Assembly (NCBI GenBank): GCA_964473505.1
Contig: CAYYPG010000094.1
Coordinates: 1 to 6,789 of the forward strand
DNA length: 6,789 bases
Reading direction: 5' to 3'
Source of the DNA: JAOABV01 sp964473505
GTDB lineage: Bacteria; Hydrothermota; Tepidihabitantia; Tepidihabitantales; CAIPLT01
Shown here: one piece after another, positions 1-4,682 of the stretch
Layout of the letters: each line of letters begins with the position of its first letter
How positions within the stretch are numbered: position 1 is the stretch's first letter
Notes under the pieces: generated by a model
Told to the model about the DNA's origin: nothing
Databases searched by the model: none
Seen by the model: the letters and a program-made list of their open reading frames with translations, nothing else
Made by a program: the position numbers and the translations under genes

Positions 1-47
1 GTTGCGATTTCAAAGTTGGAATTAAAGTTGCGGTTTCTAAGTTGGAA
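1..47. repeat. Two imperfect 21-bp direct repeats, period 26 bp
   Basis: Positions 1-21 and 27-47 are direct copies: GTTGCGATTTCAAAGTTGGA versus GTTGCGGTTTCTAAGTTGGA, each followed by a further A, with two mismatches and a 5-bp AT-rich gap. The array may continue to the left of the window. It ends 11 bp before a predicted -35 box, so it could be a binding-site pair or the tail of a minisatellite. No protein or function can be assigned. Confidence 0.7.
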
Positions 48-58
48 CGACAAAAGGG

Positions 59-87
59 TTGACTTTTTATTGGTTATTAAATATAAT
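59..87 (+). promoter_or_regulatory. Predicted sigma-70-type promoter upstream of trpS
   Basis: TTGACT (59-64) and TATAAT (82-87) are separated by exactly 17 bp, five of six and six of six matches to the bacterial housekeeping consensus. Transcription would start near 94, giving a leader of about 268 nt before trpS. This is the best -35/-10 pair seen in the window. In such AT-rich DNA isolated TATAAT boxes are common, so the call rests on the paired boxes and the spacing. Confidence 0.55.
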
Positions 88-93
88 GCTATG

Positions 94-361
94 TTTTGTG
101 TATTATATATGTGTATTTTTGTTTTGATTTAATGTAAAAGTCATGTCTTTTTTGTGTTTTATGAATATTAAATTAAATAAGGTGCGAAAGTTAGATGCTT
201 CTTGGGATAAGTGTCCATTTTATGCAATATTCTTATTGCTATTTGTAAATCAGCTCGTTTATTGTCTGTCTCTATACATTTGCTATGGAACCAGCAGATT
301 AATTCAATAGCTTGGATTTTATTAGTGTTTATTTAATGAGTATTAAAGATTATTTATTAGT
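94..361 (+). other. Long AT-rich leader before trpS, no clear gene
   Basis: No recognisable gene or structured RNA is visible. A 49-codon ORF lies at 161-310 (begins MNIKLNKVRKL, with a hydrophobic stretch FYAIFLLLFV in the middle). It has no Shine-Dalgarno sequence and no recognised family, so it could be chance. Part of it (from about 179) aligns weakly, about half of the bases by hand, with the first codons of trpS (KxRxL ... P ... V-N). It may therefore be an old decayed copy of the trpS 5' end, like the better-supported copies next to the other genes. That reading is tentative. Confidence 0.25.
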
Positions 362-1360
362 ATGCAACAAAAGAAGCGCATTTTAACTGGTGACCGTCCG
401 ACTGGTCCTTTACATTTAGGACATTATGTCGGGTCAGTAATGAATCGAGTGAAACTACAATATGATTATGAGACTTTTATTATTATTGCTGATATTCAGG
501 CCTTAACGACAAATTTTGAGCATCCTGAGCGATTAAAGCAAGATGTTTATAATGTTCTATTGGATAATTTGGCTTGTGGTGTTGACCCCAATGTCAGTAC
601 AATTTTTATTCAATCCCGAGTTCCACAAATTGCCGAACTGACAATTATTTATTCGATGTTAGTTTCAATCAATGTGCTAACTCACAATCCAACCATCAAG
701 ACAGAAGCCAAACAGTATGGATTTGAACTACGTAAGCCTTATGGTTTTCTTGGTTATCCGATTAGTCAAGCTGCTGATATTACATTTTGTCGAGCGCACT
801 TAGTGCCTGTAGGAGCGGATCAGCTTCCCCATATTGAGTTGACCCGCAAGATTGTCCGACGGTTTAATGAATTGTATGCTCCGGTATTAATTGAACCCGA
901 AGCCCTAATCTCCAATGTTCCGCGTTTAATAGGATTAGACGGTCAAGCTAAGATGAGTAAAAGTTTGGGCAACTGTATCTACCTTTCTGACCCGCCTGAT
1001 GTTGTTGCTGAACGAATCAATCAGGCAATAACCGATCCAGCTCGTATTCGTGCAACTGACCCTGGTCATCCTGATATTTGTAATGTTTTTTCTTATCAAA
1101 AAGCCTTTAATCCTAATTTTGTTCCCGAATTAGAAGAGAATTGTAAAAAGGGGAAAATTGGCTGTGTGGCTTGCAAGAAAATATTAATTTCGGTAATCAA
1201 TGCCTTACTGGAACCTATAAGACAACGCCGCTCAGAATATCAAAAAGACCTTGATAGTTTAAATGATATCCTTCAGACCGGAATCAAACGCTGTCAACAA
1301 GAAGGTGAAAAAACTATGGAATTAGTCCGCTCCGCTATGAAAATCGATTATCTCATATGA
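362..1360 (+). CDS. trpS: Tryptophanyl-tRNA synthetase, iron-sulfur type
   Basis: Charges tRNA-Trp with tryptophan at the expense of ATP in the cytoplasm. The 332-residue length is normal for bacterial TrpRS. The class I signatures are complete: the HIGH-type motif HLGH at residues 18-21 within GDRPTGPLHLGHYVGS, GADQ before the tRNA-proximal helices, and KMSKS at 197-201. Cys240, Cys261, Cys268 and Cys271 form C-x20-C-x6-C-x2-C. This closely resembles the C-x22-C-x6-C-x2-C ligand set of the [4Fe-4S] cluster in Thermotoga maritima TrpRS, which sits near the anticodon-binding region; cluster binding here is inferred. The ATG start is chosen because MQQKKRILTGDRPTG is the family's usual N-terminus. 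There is no ribosome binding site upstream. The gene ends in TGA followed at once by a second TGA. A good promoter lies about 275 bp upstream. The next gene is more than 600 bp away. Confidence 0.97.
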   Translation: MQQKKRILTGDRPTGPLHLGHYVGSVMNRVKLQYDYETFIIIADIQALTTNFEHPERLKQDVYNVLLDNLACGVDPNVSTIFIQSRVPQIAELTIIYSMLVSINVLTHNPTIKTEAKQYGFELRKPYGFLGYPISQAADITFCRAHLVPVGADQLPHIELTRKIVRRFNELYAPVLIEPEALISNVPRLIGLDGQAKMSKSLGNCIYLSDPPDVVAERINQAITDPARIRATDPGHPDICNVFSYQKAFNPNFVPELEENCKKGKIGCVACKKILISVINALLEPIRQRRSEYQKDLDSLNDILQTGIKRCQQEGEKTMELVRSAMKIDYLI

Positions 1361-1493
1361 TGAATAGCCCAATTTCCTATAGCCAATGTTAAAATTCAGA
1401 TTATTAAATCAAAGTGACATCTTCAGATATGGTCTCTTTATATTTTTTCATTTGATATGTAATCTATGATTAATATTTAACATTTAACCAAGA
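1361..1493. other. Spacer after trpS, possible decayed trpS 3' end
   Basis: There is no gene and no GC-rich terminator hairpin with a T-run. Positions about 1362-1410 can be aligned, with gaps, to the last 13 or so codons of trpS starting at 1319 (GAAT-AG-CC ... CTAT ... AAAAT ... GATTAT in the same order). This is short, gapped and AT-rich, so on its own it is weak. It is listed because better examples flank the other genes. Confidence 0.25.
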
Positions 1494-1721
1494 GAGTTCT
1501 GACAAAGTCAGTATCGGTTTAGACAACATGAAATGCAGAAGTATGATTGTTGATTTTTCTATGGGCATTGGTGGTTTTTTGACTCTTTTTCTGAGTTTTT
1601 ATCAAATGAACTCTGACAAAGTCAATATTGGTTTAGACAACATGAAATGCAGAAGTATGATTGTTGATTTTTTTATGGGCATTGGTGGTTTTTTGAATCT
1701 TTTTCTGAGTTTTTATCATTA
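1494..1721. repeat. 114-bp tandem repeat, two copies about 95% identical
   Basis: Copies at 1494-1607 and 1608-1721 differ at only about six positions plus the last few bases. Each starts with a GARYTCTGACAAAGTCA block. The period is 114 bp, or 38 codons, so a reading frame runs through both copies (1528-1722, 64 codons, hydrophobic, MKCRSMIVDF repeated). I do not call this ORF a gene: the two differences inside the copies' matching codons both change the amino acid (Ser/Phe and Thr/Asn), and there is no ribosome binding site. A third, diverged member lies at 3015-3128 upstream of dxr, so this is a small repeat family confined to spacers. Confidence 0.9.
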
Positions 1722-1725
1722 AAAG

Positions 1726-1861
1726 CTAACAATGAATTTTTGTAATATTCGTGCTGTGAGCAAAATCAAATATTTTCGATGAAAAGAAGCAATTTTTCAT
1801 GATTAGATCGAAGCCCATGTTTTGTATTCTATTTAATATTTATCAATTTTAGCCTTATAAT
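1726..1861 (+). pseudogene. Decayed copy 1 of the ispD 5' end
   Basis: CTAACAATGAATTTT (1726-1740) is identical to the bases spanning the true ispD start (1989-2003). Read from ATG 1732, the peptide MNFCNIRAVSKIKYF aligns without gaps to IspD MNFAIILAAGKGKRF, with seven of 15 residues identical. By hand count 30 of the first 48 bases match. A stop codon then follows. Weaker similarity continues to about 1840, including GATTAGATCGAAGCCCAT, which corresponds to GATTATACGCAAGCCCAT in copy 2 and to the HKPI-coding region of ispD. The unit is about 133 bp and runs straight into copy 2. Confidence 0.65.
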
Positions 1862-1988
1862 CTAATGAAGAACTTTGAAAGTATTCTCGCAACAGGTAAA
1901 TATCAAAGAATCAGTAAAGAGATACAATATAATGATTATACGCAAGCCCATTCTTATATTTTATGTATTTACATTTAGCTACTATAGT
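1862..1988 (+). pseudogene. Decayed copy 2 of the ispD 5' end
   Basis: From ATG 1865 the reading FESILATGKYQRISKEIQ aligns to IspD FAIILAAGKGKRFGKEKQ after one inserted codon. By hand, 48 of 66 bases over the first 22 codons match, including GGTAAA and AGTAAAGAG/GGTAAAGAG. A 2-bp deletion relative to ispD then shifts the frame. The shifted frame (ATACGCAAGCCCATTCTT) reads IRKPIL, matching IRHKPIL in ispD, as expected for a decayed copy. The copy's own frame stops at TAG 1976. It lies 130 bp upstream of the intact start and abuts it. The 40-residue N-terminal extension that an upstream start would add to IspD is largely this fossil. Confidence 0.8.
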
Positions 1989-1994
1989 CTAACA

Positions 1995-2654
1995 ATGAAT
2001 TTTGCAATTATACTTGCTGCTGGTAAAGGTAAAAGATTTGGTAAAGAGAAACAGTTTATTACGATTCGACATAAACCTATTCTTTATTATTCAATTAAAA
2101 TTTTTCATCAATCACTCGAGATTGATAAGATTATTGTCGTTGTGTCCAACAAACACCTTAACTCTGTAAAAGCATTGGTTAAGAGATATAATTTTCATAA
2201 AGTCAGCAATATCATTATTGGTGGTAAAGAAAGACAGGATTCGGTCTATAATGCGTTAAAAATTATGCCTGACAAGGGATATGTTGCAGTTCATGATGCG
2301 GTCCGAATTGGCTTTTTTCCAGAATTGATTACACAAGGTTTTAAGTATTGTCGGCAATATAAGGCCTGTATTCCGATTATCCCGATTCAAGATACGGTTA
2401 AAATTGTCAAACAAAATTTTGTCCATAAGACACTTGATCGGACTCAATTATTTTATGCCCAAACACCCCAATTTTTTGAAATAAAATTATTAAAAAGCGC
2501 ATACATAAAAGCATATAATGAACAATATTATGCTACTGATGATGCTCAATTATTAGAAAGAATAAATGTTAAAGTATATACAATTCCAGGTTCAAAATTA
2601 AACTTAAAAATTACTGACCCCCTTGACCTGAAAGTGTTAAAATGCTTGATATGA
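1995..2654 (+). CDS. ispD: 2-C-methyl-D-erythritol 4-phosphate cytidylyltransferase
   Basis: Joins MEP to CTP to give CDP-methylerythritol plus pyrophosphate, the third step of the non-mevalonate isoprenoid pathway, in the cytoplasm. The 219 residues match the usual family length. The nucleotide-binding loop LAAGKGKRFG is at residues 7-16, followed by KEKQF. GGKERQDSVYNAL, HDAVR at 100-104 (usually HDAAR), IPIQDTVK, the RTQLFYAQTPQFF block, TDDAQLLE at 181-188 and GSKLNLKITDPLDL follow in family order. I chose ATG 1995 because the family starts a few residues before LAAG. The open frame continues upstream to 1875, but that part is a frame-shifted decayed copy of this same 5' end. There is no Shine-Dalgarno sequence. 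The next pathway-related gene, dxr, lies 550 bp downstream and encodes the preceding enzymatic step. Confidence 0.95.
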   Translation: MNFAIILAAGKGKRFGKEKQFITIRHKPILYYSIKIFHQSLEIDKIIVVVSNKHLNSVKALVKRYNFHKVSNIIIGGKERQDSVYNALKIMPDKGYVAVHDAVRIGFFPELITQGFKYCRQYKACIPIIPIQDTVKIVKQNFVHKTLDRTQLFYAQTPQFFEIKLLKSAYIKAYNEQYYATDDAQLLERINVKVYTIPGSKLNLKITDPLDLKVLKCLI

Positions 2655-2689
2655 TGCTAAAAAATCACATCCTGAACTATCACAACACG

Positions 2690-2850
2690 ATTATTATATT
2701 GAGAACACTGCCCAATTGTTAGGCGATGATAAAAGTCAAAGTTTATACGAGATATAATGCAATATGTCCAACCCATACTATACAGTTTATGAAATTTAAT
2801 TATAATGGTTACCGAAAACAGGTTTTTCAATTAGCAAAAGTTAATTTTAA
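2690..2850 (+). pseudogene. Decayed copy of the ispD 3' end
   Basis: Read from 2691, DYYIENTAQLLGDD aligns to the intact IspD stretch QYYATDDAQLLER, with YY and AQLL kept in register. At the base level CAATTGTTAG (2713-2722) matches CAATTATTAG (2547-2556), and the TATAC of the VYTI codons recurs at 2744 and 2779. GTTACCGA near 2808 parallels ATTACTGA of the KITDP codons. The offset from ispD is about 166 bp at the start and about 200 bp further on, so two overlapping partial copies are possible. The second half, after 2757, is less certain than the first. There is no usable reading frame. Confidence 0.6.
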
Positions 2851-2915
2851 TCGGCCACAAAAGCACTATCATCCATACGCCTAAGATCTATGGTAATGTA
2901 TGATACAAAACAGTT

Positions 2916-2935
2916 AATGATTTTCGTAAATCATT
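2916..2935. other. Small perfect hairpin, 8-bp stem, 4-nt loop
   Basis: AATGATTT (2916-2923) and AAATCATT (2928-2935) are exact inverted repeats around TCGT. The stem is AT-rich and no T-run follows, so it is a poor candidate for an intrinsic terminator. It could be a binding-site palindrome or chance. The surrounding 2851-3014 contains no other feature I can support. Confidence 0.4.
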
Positions 2936-3014
2936 TAAGAAAATGGTTGAACGGTGTCTTTACCAGATACCTTCGTTAAATCTTTCATTCTTACATGTTT
3001 GATAATTACTATAA

Positions 3015-3128
3015 GAGCTCTGACAAAGTCAAGCCTGGTTCAAAAGGTAAGAAATGCAGAAGTATAATTGTTGATTTTTTCTTGAGGGGTTTGGTGTCTT
3101 GTGAGCATTTTTCAGAGATTTCACTATA
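3015..3128. repeat. Third, diverged copy of the 114-bp repeat
   Basis: GAGCTCTGACAAAGTCAA begins the copy, and AAATGCAGAAGTATAATTG (3052-3070) matches the core of the tandem pair at 1494-1721. Similarity to them is about three quarters over the full 114 bp. Its second half also contains GAGCAT and, eight bases later, GATTTCA; dxr codons 22-28 contain the same two blocks nine bases apart. This raises the possibility that the repeat family began as a copy of the dxr 5' end, but that link is weak. The remaining 70 bp before dxr shows nothing else. Confidence 0.7.
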
Positions 3129-3196
3129 ACCGAACTAAAAATTATTAATCCGAGGTCTTAAATCTGTAAATGTTTACCTTCAGAGAGAATTCAAAT

Positions 3197-3212
3197 ATGA
3201 GAAAATGAGAAA
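3197..3212 (+). repeat. 8-bp tandem duplication containing the dxr start codon
   Basis: ATGAGAAA occurs twice in a row (3197-3204 and 3205-3212). The second copy is the dxr start. The first ATG is out of frame and reads Met-Arg-Lys-stop, its TGA (3206-3208) overlapping the dxr ATG. Family alignment fixes the second ATG as the true start. Ribosomes beginning at the first could re-initiate at the second, but this is speculation. Confidence 0.85.
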
Positions 3213-4365
3213 TATTGCAATTTTCGGTTCAACCGGTTCAATTGGCAAAGCAAGTTTAGAAGTTATAGAGCATCTAAAATCAGATTTCAAGGTTTATGCT
3301 TTAGCCGCTGGCGTTAATTATCGATTGTTAGTCGAGCAAATCATCCGAACCCGGCCCCAAGTGGTTGTGATTCGTGACGAAAAGAACAAAGAAGAATTAT
3401 TTAAGCTTCTGGCATCAAAAAATAAGACCTTAGCCCGAAAAACTACAATTCTTGTTGGCATTTCTGGGTTAATTGAAATTTGTCAAGACAAAAATACAGA
3501 TATCCTAATATTAGCAATGACCGGTACCGAGGGAATACTCCCCCTACTAAAAGCCATTGAAAACCGTAAGCACATTGCCTTAGCCACCAAAGAACTGTTA
3601 GTGAGTTTTGGTAAGATTATTATGCAGAAACAGAAAGAATATAATACTGCGCTCCTACCAATCGATTCTGAGTTAGTCGGATTACATCAGTGTCTTTACG
3701 GTCAGGCGCCGCCTGAAGTTAAAAGAGTAATTATAACCGCTTCAGGCGGACCATTCTTTCTGCGAAAAGATTTATCTCGAATAAGTCTCAAGCAAGCCCT
3801 TTGCCATCCTATCTGGAAAATGGGCAAGAAAAATACCATCGATTCTGCTACATTGGCTAATAAAGGATTAGAAGTCATTGAAGTCTGCCGGCTTTTTTCC
3901 TTGCCGGTGGAAAAGATTCAAGTTTTAATCCATCCCCAATGTATTATCCATTCCATGGTTGAATTTATTGACCATTCGGTATTAGCGCAACTTTCTCTAC
4001 CTGATATGCGGCTGTGTATCCAATATGCCTTAACCTTTCCTGAACGCAAAATCTCTTTAGTAAAAAGTTTAGACTTAACTCAAATCAAAAAATTAGAGTT
4101 CTATGCTCCGGATGTTAAAAAATTTCCCGCCTTACAATTAGCCTACGATGCTTTATCTCTTGACGGAAATCAGTCCTGTGTATATAATTCAGCAAACGAA
4201 ATTGCCGTGAAAAAATTTTTACAAGGCAAAATTGAGTTTAAGACAATTCCGAAAATCATAAAAAAAGTTATGGAAACTATACCTTATGTGAAAAACCCGA
4301 ACTTGAAAACACTCTTAAAATGTGAGCAACTGGCAAAAGAATATGCCGAAAAAATTAGTCAATAA
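3205..4365 (+). CDS. dxr: 1-deoxy-D-xylulose 5-phosphate reductoisomerase
   Basis: Rearranges and reduces DXP to 2-C-methyl-D-erythritol 4-phosphate with NADPH and a divalent metal, the first committed step of the MEP pathway. The product feeds IspD, encoded just upstream. The 386 residues are normal length. Seen in order: NADPH loop GSTGSIG (8-14), ATKELLV (127-133), metal ligands in DSE (154-156), SGGPF (180-184), HPIW with His201, DSATLANKGLE (213-223), HPQ with His243, and SVLAQLSLPDMR. Several normally strict positions differ: the residue after DSE is Leu157 where the E. coli enzyme has the functionally important His153; NKE is TKE (Thr128); HPQS is HPQC (Cys246); ATLMNK is ATLANK. The remaining catalytic set (Lys129, Asp154, Glu156, Lys220, Glu223, His201, His243) is kept, so I read it as a functional but divergent Dxr. 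No Shine-Dalgarno is visible. Confidence 0.96.
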   Translation: MRNIAIFGSTGSIGKASLEVIEHLKSDFKVYALAAGVNYRLLVEQIIRTRPQVVVIRDEKNKEELFKLLASKNKTLARKTTILVGISGLIEICQDKNTDILILAMTGTEGILPLLKAIENRKHIALATKELLVSFGKIIMQKQKEYNTALLPIDSELVGLHQCLYGQAPPEVKRVIITASGGPFFLRKDLSRISLKQALCHPIWKMGKKNTIDSATLANKGLEVIEVCRLFSLPVEKIQVLIHPQCIIHSMVEFIDHSVLAQLSLPDMRLCIQYALTFPERKISLVKSLDLTQIKKLEFYAPDVKKFPALQLAYDALSLDGNQSCVYNSANEIAVKKFLQGKIEFKTIPKIIKKVMETIPYVKNPNLKTLLKCEQLAKEYAEKISQ

Positions 4366-4383
4366 TCTTTGGCATTTGATCAG

Positions 4384-4571
4384 TTGTAACGAAACCCTAT
4401 AACTAAAAACGCACAACAAGTATATGAGAACATTGCGCATAAAAGAAAGTGTTAACCAAACAAAAGATCCTTATTCGTTTGTAACGAAACCCTATAACTA
4501 AAAACGCACAACAAGTATATGAGAACATTGCGCATAAAAGAAAGTGTTAACCAAACAAAAGATCCTTATTC
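4384..4571. repeat. Perfect 93-bp tandem duplication, resembling the dxr 3' end
   Basis: Positions 4384-4476 and 4479-4571 are identical over 93 bp, with a 95-bp period, beginning 18 bp after the dxr stop. Each unit itself looks like a decayed copy of the last 30 or so dxr codons: GTAACGAAACCCTATA parallels GTTATGGAAACTATA, CGCACAAC parallels CCCGAAC, and TGAGAACATT plus CAAAAGA parallel TGAAAACACT plus CAAAAGA, in the same order and about 120-127 bp downstream of the originals. In translation, TLRIKESVNQTKDPY follows TLLKCEQLAKEY. No terminator hairpin is evident. The exact identity means a very recent event or an assembly artefact. Confidence 0.9.
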
Positions 4572-4585
4572 ACCAACAGCTAAAA

Positions 4586-4665
4586 ATTACTTGGTGGTAT
4601 TATTTCACGAAAAAGAGACTTCGGACATCCCACCTATAATTGTTTTCCTCACAATCAATATTCAA
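4586..4665 (+). pseudogene. Decayed copy of the rseP 5' end
   Basis: Read from 4590, LGGIISRKRDFGH aligns to RseP IGSLITVHEFGH, including the FGH of the zinc-binding motif (TTCGGACAT 4620-4628 against TTTGGCCAT 4743-4751). Further on, TGTTTTCCTCACAATCAATA (4641-4660) parallels the AATCTTTGCC / AAAATCAATA bases of rseP (4754-4773). The offset is about 123 bp. A 3-bp and a 7-bp insertion relative to rseP break the frame, and the metalloprotease His-Glu is lost. The alignment is by hand and gapped, so it is less certain than the ispD example. Confidence 0.5.
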
Positions 4666-4682
4666 CAAGTTATAAATATTTT

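Noticed and set aside
1..47. CRISPR array
   Set aside because: There are only two copies separated by 5 bp, with no spacer-sized unique sequence and no cas gene. The other repeats in the window are long tandem units, also unlike CRISPR.
286..292. TGGAACC resembling the UGGNACC core of a T-box leader before trpS
   Set aside because: A 7-base match is expected by chance at this length. No specifier stem, terminator/antiterminator pair or T-run could be found.
1528..1722. 64-codon ORF as a membrane peptide gene
   Set aside because: It consists of two 114-bp repeat units whose in-frame differences change amino acids. It has no ribosome binding site, and the third repeat copy lacks the frame.
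1875..1994. A 40-residue N-terminal extension of IspD from ATG 1875
   Set aside because: IspD proteins start a few residues before LAAG, which fits ATG 1995. The extension is made of a frame-shifted decayed copy of ispD itself.
2256..2447. Minus-strand ORF inside ispD
   Set aside because: It lies wholly antisense to a well-supported gene and has no recognisable motifs.
1494..3128. Insertion sequence or transposon origin for the 114-bp repeats
   Set aside because: No transposase, terminal inverted repeats or target-site duplications are visible around the copies.
4383..4571. Explaining all spacer repeats as assembly errors
   Set aside because: This is possible for the perfect 93-bp pair only. 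The other copies are diverged by 5-40% with indels, which misassembly does not produce.
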